Assembly (NCBI GenBank): GCA_013330595.1
Contig: DUIB01000064.1
Coordinates: 1-45,688, forward strand
Reading direction: 5' to 3'
Source of the DNA: Candidatus Woesearchaeota archaeon
GTDB taxonomy: Archaea; Nanobdellota; Nanobdellia; Woesearchaeales; UBA9642
Length of the DNA stretch: 45,688 nt
In this document: piece by piece, positions 9,855 through 19,322 of the stretch
Layout of the letters: each line of letters starts with the position of its first letter
Numbering within the stretch: position 1 is the first letter of the stretch
Translations under genes and position numbers: made by a program
The notes under the pieces: generated by a model
The model's input: only the letters and a program-made list of their open reading frames with translations
Database searches by the model: none
Told to the model about the DNA's origin: nothing

Positions 9855-11756
9855 ATGACAAGTGAAATTATCAAAGAAATATTAAAGTGTATTCCAGAAG
9901 GAAAAATAAGTGATGTTAATTTTGAAGGAGCTAACATTGTCCTGTATACAAAGAAGAAGGATTTCTTTTTAGACAATGGAGGCATAATCAAAGGCATAGT
10001 TGATACTATAAAGAAAAGAATCGAATTAAGGCCAGATCCAAGTATATGTATGGAACAGGAAAAGGCTGAAAAGACAATCAAGAAATTAATGCCAGAAGAA
10101 GCTAAATTAGGAAATATCATTTTTGATGTCCAGAGAAGCATTGTAATAATAGAATCAGAAAAGCCTGGCATGGCTATTGGAAAAGACGGCGAATTATTAC
10201 AGGAAATAAAGAAAAAAACTTTATGGGTTCCGATAATTAGAAGAACACCTACTATTAGAAGCCAATTGATTGAAAATATCAGAGAAGTTCTTTATCAGAA
10301 TAATGATTATAGGAGAAAATTCCTTCATAAGACTGGTGAAAGGATATATAATGGATGGCTTAGAAGACAGAAAAAAGAGGAATGGATAAGGATAACATAT
10401 CTAGGAAGCGCACGAGAGGTAGGAAGATCATGTTTGCTGTTGCAGACTCCTGAATCAAGGGTGTTGTTAGATTGCGGAATAAATGCAGGTGCAGATTCAC
10501 AGGAAGAGATGTATCCTTATCTTGAGGCTCCTGAATTCAATATAAGCCAATTGGATGCAGTCATAGTAAGTCATGCACATCTTGATCATTCTGCTTTGAT
10601 TCCTTATCTATTCAAGTTTGGTTATAGAGGACCGGTTTATTGCACTCCACCGACAAGGGATATGATGGCGTTGCTGCAATTGGATTTTGTAAAAATTCAA
10701 AGAGAGGACGGGAAAGAGCCTATATATACAAGTGATGATGTAAAGGAAATGGTCAAGCATACAATAACACTTGAATATGATGAGGTTGCTGATGTGACGC
10801 CTGATGTTAGGATTACCCTTTACAATGCCGGTCATATTCTTGGAAGTGCAATGGTCCATTTGCATATTGGAAATGGATTGCATAATCTTCTATATTCTGC
10901 TGATACTAAATATGCTAAGACATCAATGTTAAGCCCTGCAATAACCCAATTTCCGAGACTTGAAACATTGCTTATTGAATCAACTTATGGTGGAAAAGAC
11001 AATGTGATGCCGCCGACAACAGAGGCTGATGAATTGCTTGGAAAGATGATTGGAGAGACAATTGAAAGAAGAGGGAAAGTCCTTATTCCAGTACTTGGAT
11101 CAGGCAGGGCTCAGGAAATAATAGTTCTGCTTGAAAGATTAATAAGGGAAAAAAAGGTTCCTGATGTTCCAATTTACGTAGATGGAATGGTTTGGGATAT
11201 CACAGCAATACATACAGCATATCCAGAATATCTGAATAATGATGTAAGGCAGCAGATATTTACTCGAGATAATAATCCATTTTTAATGCCAAACATCAAG
11301 AGGATAGGATCACAAAAAGAGAGACAGCAATTACTAGAAGAGACAGGATCATGTGTTGTCCTTGCGACCTCAGGAATGCTTGTCGGCGGACCTTCAGTGC
11401 AGTATTTCAAGGCATTGGCAAATAATGAAAGAAACACTCTTATATTCAGTTCATACCAGGCAGAAGGCTCTCTTGGATCAAGAATTCAGAGAGGAGAAAA
11501 AGAGTTTGTCTTCAGGAATGGCAGTGGCAATGAAGTGGTTAGTGTTAAGATGGAAGTCGTTAAATTAGAGATCACAGGACATAGTGATAGAAAAGAATTG
11601 ATGAATTTTGTCTATAAGTGCAATCCACGCCCAAAAAGGATATTGATCAATCACGGAGAGAATTCAAGGGCATTAAACCTTGCAAGCTCCTTGCATAATC
11701 AGTACAAGATTGAGACTCTTGCCCCTAGAAATCTGGATGCGATAAGGATAAAGTAA
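9855..11756 (+). CDS. KH-domain beta-CASP ribonuclease (aCPSF1)
   Basis: N-terminal KH domains (GMAIGKDGELLQEI), metallo-beta-lactamase HAHLDHSALIPYL, beta-CASP region, C-terminal GHSDRKELMNFV. Confidence 0.95.
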   Translation: MTSEIIKEILKCIPEGKISDVNFEGANIVLYTKKKDFFLDNGGIIKGIVDTIKKRIELRPDPSICMEQEKAEKTIKKLMPEEAKLGNIIFDVQRSIVIIESEKPGMAIGKDGELLQEIKKKTLWVPIIRRTPTIRSQLIENIREVLYQNNDYRRKFLHKTGERIYNGWLRRQKKEEWIRITYLGSAREVGRSCLLLQTPESRVLLDCGINAGADSQEEMYPYLEAPEFNISQLDAVIVSHAHLDHSALIPYLFKFGYRGPVYCTPPTRDMMALLQLDFVKIQREDGKEPIYTSDDVKEMVKHTITLEYDEVADVTPDVRITLYNAGHILGSAMVHLHIGNGLHNLLYSADTKYAKTSMLSPAITQFPRLETLLIESTYGGKDNVMPPTTEADELLGKMIGETIERRGKVLIPVLGSGRAQEIIVLLERLIREKKVPDVPIYVDGMVWDITAIHTAYPEYLNNDVRQQIFTRDNNPFLMPNIKRIGSQKERQQLLEETGSCVVLATSGMLVGGPSVQYFKALANNERNTLIFSSYQAEGSLGSRIQRGEKEFVFRNGSGNEVVSVKMEVVKLEITGHSDRKELMNFVYKCNPRPKRILINHGENSRALNLASSLHNQYKIETLAPRNLDAIRIK

Positions 11757-11778
11757 TTCTATATATCAAATTTAAATT

Positions 11779-11876
11779 TAGTATTCTATTCTCGCGCTAG
11801 ACTCACACAGCATATGCTATAGATGTTATTTCGAGCTATTTGTTATAGCGTATATTCAGTTAAGTTCGCCAGCTAG
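11779..11876. repeat. Intergenic nested inverted repeat (attctcgcgctag / ctagcgcaagaat, inner atatgctata / tatagcgtat)
   Basis: Direct reading of complementary arms; one mismatched or wobble pair in each arm; boundaries approximate. Confidence 0.6.
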
Positions 11877-11937
11877 CGCAAGAATCATTTTTAACAACAG
11901 TAATATTTATATATGTGTTTCTTTAGATTTATATAAA

Positions 11938-12474
11938 ATGGCTGTGTTCACAGGAAGATTCAGTGTATTGGAAGGAGATCCTATGCTTATAAGGCATAAA
12001 GGAGTTTTTGACTTTGAAGGGCTATATAGGATGATGCATGCCTGGATCATAAACAAAAGATTTTTATTCCATGAAGGCCGGTATAAAGATAAAGTATATA
12101 CTCCATTTGGTAATGAGCTTGAGATTGAATGGGAGGCAGAGAAAAAGGTCACAGAATATATTAGGGAGTGGATAGTGATCAGTTTTCATTTGTGGGACTT
12201 TTCAGAAGTCGAAGTTATTAAAGAAGGAAAGAAGGTCAAGATGACCAAATCAAGAATGGAAATAAGGTTTGATTGCCAGCTTGAGATGGATTATACAAAA
12301 AAGTTCCAAGGAGCAGGAAAACTTGCCCAACAATTAGGATCATTTTATCAGAACAAAGTGATGTATTGGGAATGGCGCATTAAATATGCAGATGCATTGA
12401 CATATAGCTTATATGATTTGCATCAAAAATCAAAAAAATACCTAGAATTTGCATCTGGCACAAATGCTTACTAA
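11938..12474 (+). CDS. Conserved archaeal-type hypothetical protein, paralog of next ORF
   Basis: Shared layout with 12477-12977: KGVFDFEGLYRMMHAWI vs EGVFSLKELYRLIDKWF; KKVKMTKSRMEIRFDCQLEMDY vs DSVKFKMNKGRAEFYFDAYVVTDY. Confidence 0.75.
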   Translation: MAVFTGRFSVLEGDPMLIRHKGVFDFEGLYRMMHAWIINKRFLFHEGRYKDKVYTPFGNELEIEWEAEKKVTEYIREWIVISFHLWDFSEVEVIKEGKKVKMTKSRMEIRFDCQLEMDYTKKFQGAGKLAQQLGSFYQNKVMYWEWRIKYADALTYSLYDLHQKSKKYLEFASGTNAY

Positions 12475-12476
12475 AA

Positions 12477-12977
12477 ATGGCTGAGATAAAAACTTTAATA
12501 GACGGAAAATCATTGTCATATGAAGGAGTCTTTAGCCTTAAGGAGCTTTATAGGCTTATTGACAAATGGTTCAAGGATCACGGATATGATAAGCAGGAAA
12601 TAAAGAATTGGGAGGATGTCACAGAGACTGAGAAACAGATTGTTCTAGAAATAATCCCATACAAAAAGGTTTCTGATTATGCAAGATTGGATGTAAGGAT
12701 ATTTATGATATTCTCAAAATTGACAGAAATAGTCCTAGAGAAAGACAGTGTTAAATTCAAGATGAACAAAGGCAGGGCAGAATTCTATTTTGATGCATAT
12801 GTGGTTACTGATTATGAGAATAAATGGGAGACAAGAGCGGTGTTCTATTTCATAAAGAACATATTCGACAAGTTCATCTACAGGATGTACACATACAATT
12901 ATGATGCAGAAGTCATAAGAGACTGCACAGAAATAGAGAACGAGATAAGATCATTCCTGAATATGGCAAGGTTCTAG
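12477..12977 (+). CDS. Conserved archaeal-type hypothetical protein, paralog of previous ORF
   Basis: See previous entry; 2-nt gap between ORFs. Confidence 0.75.
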   Translation: MAEIKTLIDGKSLSYEGVFSLKELYRLIDKWFKDHGYDKQEIKNWEDVTETEKQIVLEIIPYKKVSDYARLDVRIFMIFSKLTEIVLEKDSVKFKMNKGRAEFYFDAYVVTDYENKWETRAVFYFIKNIFDKFIYRMYTYNYDAEVIRDCTEIENEIRSFLNMARF

Positions 12978-13255
12978 TAATATTCTAAGAAGAAGTTCCA
13001 CGCTTCTTTGATTATTTGGGCATCCTCATATAATTCAGCATCTGCATGGGCTTTCATTCTTTGAATTATAATATTATACATATCGTTTTTTTTGTCTTGT
13101 TCCAATTTCTTAATGTCTATTTTCCAATTGTCCATTATTTTAGAATTAAATGTATTATTATTTTTTTTGTATTCCTTAAAATCAGAAATATAATCCTTTA
13201 CTATTGCAACTGCATTCATATCCTTCTTAAGCATATATATCGTAGTGAGTGTCAT
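12974..13255 (-). CDS. Small hypothetical protein
   Basis: 93-aa ORF, Lys/Asn-rich, converges on the upstream gene. Confidence 0.45.
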   Translation of the reverse strand: MTLTTIYMLKKDMNAVAIVKDYISDFKEYKKNNNTFNSKIMDNWKIDIKKLEQDKKNDMYNIIIQRMKAHADAELYEDAQIIKEAWNFFLEYY

Positions 13256-13310
13256 TTAATAAATTTTCTGCATAACATTTAAAAACCTCTCAAGGTTTAT
13301 CTTTTTCAAT

Positions 13311-13559
13311 GCCGGCGTGGCACAACCTGGTACTGCGCAAATCTTTAATAAAAGAGCGTAAGCCTGGAATTATATTCCAAGAAGAGTACCATCAAGCTTG
13401 TTTCCGCAAGGATATCCCGGAGACTTTTGCGAAAAGTCTCGTCAAAAGCGGGCGACATTCACTTCGTGAAGTCCCCCTGAAAAAGATCATTCGCAGGTCG
13501 GGAAATTCAAACCTTAGGAAAACAGAAGTGTTTTTCCGGTGAAAGTCCGGGCGTCGGCG
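13311..13559 (+). ncRNA. Candidate structured RNA gene (~249 nt), tRNA-like ends but not a canonical tRNA
   Basis: 5' GCCGGCG pairs with 3' CGTCGGC (7 bp, one G-U); TCCGG/CCGGG hairpin at 13535-13551 abutting the terminal stem; A-box-like TGGCACAACCTGG at 5' end and B-box-like GGTGAAAGTCC at 3' end; CTGCG(13333)/CGCAG(13492) and ATCTTT(13341)/AAAGAT(13482); perfect GAGACTTTT-GCG-AAAAGTCTC; G-U pairs favour + strand; locally higher GC than the AT-rich surroundings. Confidence 0.6.
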
Positions 13560-13655
13560 TATTTACAATTCCCCTGTGTTGGTTGCTTTGTTTTTGCCGC
13601 GTTCTCAGCGACAAGGTTTATATACTTCTATGCCTTTGTATTATTGGAGGGAAAA

Positions 13656-14030
13656 ATGTTAGATCTGCATAGATATGGGGCTAAATATGAGTCTGGGAAA
13701 AGGTTTGTATTGAATTCGAGCTTAAGTCAACACAACAAGGACTTAATCTTGAAGTTCGATCAGCATATGCAATTGATTGGTGTAGGCAAGCCTAGGATAA
13801 TGAAGTATTTTGACAAAATAACAAGGCTTGGAATATGGCTCAATAAGGATTTTGAACAAGCCACAAAAGAAGATATTGAGAAGGTAGTCATTTCTATACA
13901 CCAGCGTACTGATTTGGCTAAAGCTACAAAGATAGACTATAATATAATTCTGAAAAGATTCTATAAATGGCTTTTAGGACATGAAGAAGAATATCCTCGA
14001 CAAGTAAAATGGCTAAAAACACTAGGATAA
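13656..14030 (+). pseudogene. Tyrosine recombinase/integrase N-terminal SAM-like domain only (catalytic domain absent)
   Basis: NKDLILKFDQHMQLIGVGKPRIMKYFDKITRLGIWLNKDFEQATKEDIEKVVISI...KATKIDYNIILKRFYKWLLG is core-binding-domain-like; stops before any R/HxxR/Y catalytic region; promoter-like ggtttatatacttc just upstream. Confidence 0.65.
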
Positions 14031-14054
14031 ATCTAAGAAATGAAATGTGTAGAC

Positions 14055-14591
14055 TTATTCTACTGTTAATGTTCCTGTATACATATTCATTGAACAGGCT
14101 ATTTTGAAAGTCCCTGTTTTGGTAGGTGTAAAAGTGATGACATTATCTTTATTGCTTACAACTTTGAGCAAACGGAATGCTGGAATAGTTACTGCTTTAG
14201 AGCATCCTGGCATGCTACTAATATCTGCAATTATTTTTACAGGCACATCTTTCTTGAATATTGATGGCTCTAGTATATATGAAGAGCCTGAAACACTTAG
14301 TTTGGCTGTTTGAACATTATCTGATGTAGAGCCTGAAACACTGGCTTGTTGTGTATTGCTTGCAGTGTTGATGGCATTGCCATTAATGTTTGATGTTTTA
14401 TTTCCCATAATGCTAAATGCTGTTACACTCACTATTGCAAGAAGTATTATGGCAATAATGGATACAGTTTTTACTGAAAATTTATGATTCTTCTCTCTGG
14501 CTATTGTATGTTTTGCTTTATTATGTGAATCTATTGCTTCTTGGCTTTGAAAGTTCTTATTGCAAAAATCGCATCTAAAATCATTATCCAT
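14055..14591 (-). CDS. C2H2 zinc finger - TM - cupredoxin-like domain protein
   Basis: CDFCNKNFQSQEAIDSHNKAKH finger; one TM; C-terminal SMPGCSKAVTIPAFRL...ITFTPTKTGTFKIACSMNMYTGTLTVE cupredoxin pattern (Cys...CxMxM). Confidence 0.75.
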   Translation of the reverse strand: MDNDFRCDFCNKNFQSQEAIDSHNKAKHTIAREKNHKFSVKTVSIIAIILLAIVSVTAFSIMGNKTSNINGNAINTASNTQQASVSGSTSDNVQTAKLSVSGSSYILEPSIFKKDVPVKIIADISSMPGCSKAVTIPAFRLLKVVSNKDNVITFTPTKTGTFKIACSMNMYTGTLTVE

Positions 14592-14724
14592 GTTATTGGC
14601 ACCTCGAAGTGCATATCCTTAAGCAGGCTTGTTAATTATGCTGTAATAAATAGAAAACAAAATTCTATTTTAATATTTTATGAATTATCCGCTATTTTTC
14701 TAAGTATCTAAAAGTATATCGGAT

Positions 14725-15513
14725 TTATCCTCCACCGCATCCGCATCCTCCGCCGCCTGCACCACAATTTCCGCCTGTTGGTTTAGGTGGTGTTGCTTGT
14801 GTCTGAGCCTGCGCACTGGTATCACGCGTACCGTCAGCATTAACTACTTCAAATGAACCCGCACCCATCCCCATTCCACAAGTGATCCAGAATATTCCTG
14901 TCTTGTCTGGAGTGAATTCTATGATATTGTCGCTAGAAGTGATAGTTTTTCTAACATTAAAATCTCTTATTACAATATTTTTCATACATCCGCTTAGGGT
15001 GCTTGCATCCACCTCTATTCTTGCTGGTACTCCGACTGTTAATTTGTTAGGTGTGAGCTTATATGAAAAATCTACTAATGCAAGTTTTGCATTCTGAACA
15101 CTTCCAGATCTTGCTGCCGCATTTCCAGTACCTGCTAAATTGCCCGCTGCAACTTGATTTGTTGAATAATCCACACCATTACTTGTTCCTCCAGCAAGTA
15201 TGGTTCTTGCTGAAAATACTAATATTAACGCAATAATAAATACTGCTCCACCAATAACATATTTTCCCATATTTGCATGCTTCTCTGATGTATTATTTGA
15301 TTCAGATTTTTTATGCTCAGTTTTGCTTGGTAGTTCTTCTTCGTCTTCACTGTCTGCTTTGATTCTTTCGTTCCATTCATCTCCTATTTTCTTGCAGCAT
15401 TTTTCGCAGAGTACACTGCCGTCTTCATAATCCCAGAATGTTTCTGCATTAGTTTCTCCGCAATTATCACATTTATCTTCTGGACTTGTATTTTCGTTTT
15501 TTTGATTACTCAT
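14725..15513 (-). CDS. Zinc ribbon - TM - cupredoxin-like domain protein with C-terminal Cys/Gly tail
   Basis: CDNCGETNAETFWDYEDGSVLCEKCC; TM; GCMKNIVIRDFNV...IIEFTPDKTGIFWITCGMGMGAGSFEVV; tail NCGAGGGGCGCGGG. Confidence 0.75.
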   Translation of the reverse strand: MSNQKNENTSPEDKCDNCGETNAETFWDYEDGSVLCEKCCKKIGDEWNERIKADSEDEEELPSKTEHKKSESNNTSEKHANMGKYVIGGAVFIIALILVFSARTILAGGTSNGVDYSTNQVAAGNLAGTGNAAARSGSVQNAKLALVDFSYKLTPNKLTVGVPARIEVDASTLSGCMKNIVIRDFNVRKTITSSDNIIEFTPDKTGIFWITCGMGMGAGSFEVVNADGTRDTSAQAQTQATPPKPTGGNCGAGGGGCGCGGG

Positions 15514-15529
15514 TTTTTCTCCTCCAATT

Positions 15530-16777
15530 TTATGCGAATAATGGCGATTTTGGTCCGTAGATCATTATTAATGTAATTATCGCCGTTATTATTACGCATG
15601 CTGATGCAAAGGTTGCGAAATCTGTATGTTTCTTTTTTAAGTCTTTTTTTCCTTCCACAACTTCTTCATAAAATAAGTATATTAACCCTATAAGTATCAG
15701 TACGTTTATGATCATATAATATGGCATAAAAATAAATACATGATCCGTAAATATCATAACTGTAATCATTGCGCCCATAGTTCCGGCCATCACTCCTGAC
15801 ATCATGCCCTGTACTGCGCCCATGATGCCGCATACTGCTCCAGTGATTGTTCCTGCAATTACTGCAATTGTCATTCCTACCATTGCGCCTGTGAAGAACC
15901 CATTTGTTCCTCCAACAACTGCGCCAATCATCATCCCTGCCTGCATTCCTACTGTCATTCCTATCATCATGCCTGTCATACATGTCACTGTCCCCTTATA
16001 TGATGCCATATACCATATCGCAGCACCAATACTTGCAATGCTTATGTCCAGATATATCAGCCACCACGCATAATGTTCAAGAAAGTTTGGGATAGTATTA
16101 TTCCAAAATCCTGCTATGGCAATTACTTGAATTAGTACAAGAATAAGAAATGTTAATAATCCGTACCTGAATGTCTTATATATCATTCCATATTTGTGTG
16201 AATTTTCCCTAAAATCTTTCCATCTTTCCTTAAAAGATTTTCTCTCAAAAGGCCTGACTGATGCCCTAAACCCGAGATCTTCCACTGCAGTTACAAAATC
16301 TTCAGCCTTAATCATATTTTCATCATATTGTATATCCATTGAGTCAAAATGTATTTTATAATTCTTTACACCCTCTATACGAGTCATCTTTTTTTCAATA
16401 AGCCTTGAACAACTCTCACATTCAATGTCTGGAATGTATATTTTTGTCTTTATTATCTTTGATTCTTTCTTATGATTCTGTTCCTCGGGAGTTGTTTTGC
16501 TATTATCGGCTGCTTTAGTGTGTTTTAATGATGTTTCTAATCCCAGATTTTCAATAGCCAAAGCGAGATTTTCTGCATTAATCATTTGCTCATTATAGAG
16601 TACATCAATAGAATCAGGATAAATGTCATAATCCTCGATTCCTTCGATATATGCAATTTTATCCTCTAAAACTCGTGTATTGTCATCGTTTAGATTTTTT
16701 ATATATATTTTTGTTTTCATCATTTTATTCTCATCGCTTATAGTTTCTTCTGTGTCAAGAACATTGTTCTTGATCAC
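15530..16777 (-). CDS. Two-HMA-domain membrane protein with Met/Gly-rich transmembrane region
   Basis: HMA-like domain 1 lacks CxxC; HMA domain 2 has CESC; then TM region with MGMTVGMQAGMMIGAVVGG...GAMVGMTIAVIAGTITGAVCGIMGAVQGMMSGVMAGTMGAM. Confidence 0.8.
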   Translation of the reverse strand: MIKNNVLDTEETISDENKMMKTKIYIKNLNDDNTRVLEDKIAYIEGIEDYDIYPDSIDVLYNEQMINAENLALAIENLGLETSLKHTKAADNSKTTPEEQNHKKESKIIKTKIYIPDIECESCSRLIEKKMTRIEGVKNYKIHFDSMDIQYDENMIKAEDFVTAVEDLGFRASVRPFERKSFKERWKDFRENSHKYGMIYKTFRYGLLTFLILVLIQVIAIAGFWNNTIPNFLEHYAWWLIYLDISIASIGAAIWYMASYKGTVTCMTGMMIGMTVGMQAGMMIGAVVGGTNGFFTGAMVGMTIAVIAGTITGAVCGIMGAVQGMMSGVMAGTMGAMITVMIFTDHVFIFMPYYMIINVLILIGLIYLFYEEVVEGKKDLKKKHTDFATFASACVIITAIITLIMIYGPKSPLFA

Positions 16778-16793
16778 TCAGAAGATTTAGTTT

Positions 16794-19013
16794 CTAAATT
16801 TTCTTTTGTTTCAATAATAAGCTATTTGTTACAACACTTACACTGCTCAATGCCATAGCTCCGCCAGCAATGATTGGGCTTAAGAGCCATCCTGTAAACG
16901 GATAAAGTACTCCTGCAGCGATAGGTATCCCTAAGACATTATAGAACAACGCCCAGAACATGTTCTGTTTAATTTTGGTCATTGTCTGTCTGCTCAATTT
17001 TATTGATTTAGGAACATCAAGCAGATCATTTCTCATTAATACTATGTTGCCAGTTTCCATTGCTACATCTGTTCCAGAGCCCATTGCAATTCCAATATCC
17101 GCCTGTGCTAACGCTGGAGCATCATTCATTCCATCTCCTACCATTACAACTCTTGATTGATTGTTTTTCTTGTCTTTTTTATTCTGCAATTTTTTAACAT
17201 AGTTTGCCTTATCTCCCGGCAATACTTCTGCAAATACATTATCTGTTTTTATTCCTGCTTGTTTAGCAATTGCTTTTGCAGTCCTGACATTATCTCCAGT
17301 AATCATGTACACATCAATTTTCATTTCCTGTAATTGTTTTACTGCGAGTTTTGATGTTTCCTTAATTGTGTCGGCAACAGCAATTATTCCGAGAAGTTTT
17401 TTTGTATCAGATAGCAACATTACTGTCTTGCCTTCTTCTTCTAAATCTTGTATTCTGCCTTCATGTTTATTTATAGATATTTTTTGTCTTTGCATTAATT
17501 TTACATTGCCAAAATAGTACTGTTTACTTGCAATCTTCGCCATAATCCCATATCCAGGCATTGCCTTGAAATTCGAAACTTTAGTTATTGCCAATTTTTC
17601 TTGCTGTGCTTGTCTTACTATTGCATCAGCCAATGGATGTTCGGAAGGTTTCTCAATGCTTGCGGCAATTTTCAATAAGTTATCTCTTGACACGCTCTTT
17701 TCAAATGACACTGCATCTGTTGTCTCTGGCTTTCCATTGGTTATAGTTCCTGTTTTGTCAAATATTACATACTTTACTTTATGTGCTGCTTCTAATGAAT
17801 CTGCACCCTTGATCAGTATGCCTTCTTTTGCACCTTTTCCTGTACCTACGATTATTGAAGTTGGTGTAGCCAATCCTAGTGCGCATGGGCATGCAATCAC
17901 AAGGACTGCAACAGCAGTTATTAGGGAGAATGCCAGTGATTTTCCTATCAAGAAAAACCAGATGCTGAATGTCGCAATTGCAATAAGTATTACTATAGGC
18001 ACAAAATATGCAGATATATTGTCTGCAAATCTTTGTATTGGGGCTTTTCTTCCCTGTGCATCTTCAATCAATTTTATTATATTTGCAAGTGTGGTGTTCT
18101 CTCCGATTTTTGTTGCCTTAAATGTTAATGTTCCATGTTTATTTATTGTTCCACCGATTACATTGTTCCCTTTTTTCTTTTCTACAGGAATGCTTTCTCC
18201 TGTTATCATGCTTTCATCAACTGAAGACAATCCTTCCACAACTGTGCCGTCCACTGGAACTTTCTCTCCAGGTTTTACAAGAACCAGATCGTTTAATAAT
18301 ACTTGATCTACCGGTATCTGCATTTCTTTTTTGTTTCTTATGACTGTGGCAATTTTTGGCGATAATTCCATTAATTTTTTTATGGCTTCAGAAGTTTTTC
18401 CCTTAGCAATGGCTTCAAGATATCTTCCGAAAACTACAAATGTTATTAGAATTGCTGATGTTTCAAAATATTGCCCTAGAGAAGGATCAAAAAATATCGC
18501 ATAAACACTGAATATGTATGCTGCTGATGTTCCTATGGCTATTAATGAGTCCATGTTTGCAGTCTTATTTTTTAGTGCGACCCATGCGCTCTTGTATATG
18601 TCTGCTGCAACTATGAACTGCACAGGGGTTGCTAGTAAGAATAATATAAATAAGTCGTAAGGCACTTTAACGCCCAATGGCATCAATACCATGCCTATTA
18701 AAAACGCGGGAATTGTGAATATTAAACTAAAGTATAGATTGTTTTTTATATTATCTATATCTTTTTTTTGAGAGGCTTCCTTATTTCGGTTATCATTCTT
18801 AGTGCTTATAGATGCACCATAACCTTTATTTTTTACAACCTTTATTAAATCCTCTTCTGATAATTTATTTTCATCATATGCAACCCTTGCTTTTGCTGTT
18901 GCATAATTGACATTGGCTTCACTCACTCCTTCTGTTTTTGATAATGCCCTGTTTATCAGTGTTGTGCAGCTGGCACAATGCATCCCTGTGATGTTTAGAT
19001 CAGTTTTTTTCAT
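16794..19013 (-). CDS. copA: P1B-type copper-translocating ATPase
   Basis: N-terminal HMA GMHCASC, CPC in [39 protein letters not shown]. Confidence 0.95.
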   Translation of the reverse strand: MKKTDLNITGMHCASCTTLINRALSKTEGVSEANVNYATAKARVAYDENKLSEEDLIKVVKNKGYGASISTKNDNRNKEASQKKDIDNIKNNLYFSLIFTIPAFLIGMVLMPLGVKVPYDLFILFLLATPVQFIVAADIYKSAWVALKNKTANMDSLIAIGTSAAYIFSVYAIFFDPSLGQYFETSAILITFVVFGRYLEAIAKGKTSEAIKKLMELSPKIATVIRNKKEMQIPVDQVLLNDLVLVKPGEKVPVDGTVVEGLSSVDESMITGESIPVEKKKGNNVIGGTINKHGTLTFKATKIGENTTLANIIKLIEDAQGRKAPIQRFADNISAYFVPIVILIAIATFSIWFFLIGKSLAFSLITAVAVLVIACPCALGLATPTSIIVGTGKGAKEGILIKGADSLEAAHKVKYVIFDKTGTITNGKPETTDAVSFEKSVSRDNLLKIAASIEKPSEHPLADAIVRQAQQEKLAITKVSNFKAMPGYGIMAKIASKQYYFGNVKLMQRQKISINKHEGRIQDLEEEGKTVMLLSDTKKLLGIIAVADTIKETSKLAVKQLQEMKIDVYMITGDNVRTAKAIAKQAGIKTDNVFAEVLPGDKANYVKKLQNKKDKKNNQSRVVMVGDGMNDAPALAQADIGIAMGSGTDVAMETGNIVLMRNDLLDVPKSIKLSRQTMTKIKQNMFWALFYNVLGIPIAAGVLYPFTGWLLSPIIAGGAMALSSVSVVTNSLLLKQKKI

Positions 19014-19028
19014 AGTTCCAGCCTACCA

Positions 19029-19322
19029 TTATCTTGACGTGCCAGAAATCACGGATTTCTGATCATGATCAAGAACATACTTTGCAGTTCTTGACATTTT
19101 TGCTTCATAGCCTTCTTTCGATATAATTTGAATCAGTTTAGACTCATCAATCATTCTGTCATCGTACGATACTGTCGCATTACTTTTCTTCAGGTCTACT
19201 TTTGCATCTTTTACTCCCTTGTGTTCTGTTAATGCATCTGTCAATATAATTACACAACTTTTGCAATGCATTCCTTTAACATCTAATTCTATTTTTTTCA
19301 TATTTTCATCCTCCGTGATCAT
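19029..19322 (-). CDS. HMA-domain metal chaperone (CopZ-like)
   Basis: MKKIELDVKGMHCKSCVIILTDALTEHKGVKDAKVDLKKSNATVSYDDR. Confidence 0.85.
   Translation of the reverse strand: MITEDENMKKIELDVKGMHCKSCVIILTDALTEHKGVKDAKVDLKKSNATVSYDDRMIDESKLIQIISKEGYEAKMSRTAKYVLDHDQKSVISGTSR

Noticed and set aside
13309-13542. 77-aa ORF
   Set aside because: Lies inside the strongly structured RNA candidate; composition and lack of family resemblance suggest a chance ORF.
13311-13559. RNase P RNA or SRP RNA assignment
   Set aside because: The GAAAGUCC-like string sits at the 3' end, the ACAGAA is not followed by GGCUUA, and no SRP GGAA/asymmetric loop was found; needs an Rfam search.
15804-16095. ORFs antisense to the Met/Gly-rich HMA membrane protein (and 15666-15983 in another frame)
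   Set aside because: Low-complexity shadow ORFs; the 415-aa minus-strand frame has clear HMA domains.
17566-18306. 246-aa plus-strand ORF antisense to copA
   Set aside because: Shadow of the conserved P-type ATPase frame; no independent domain.
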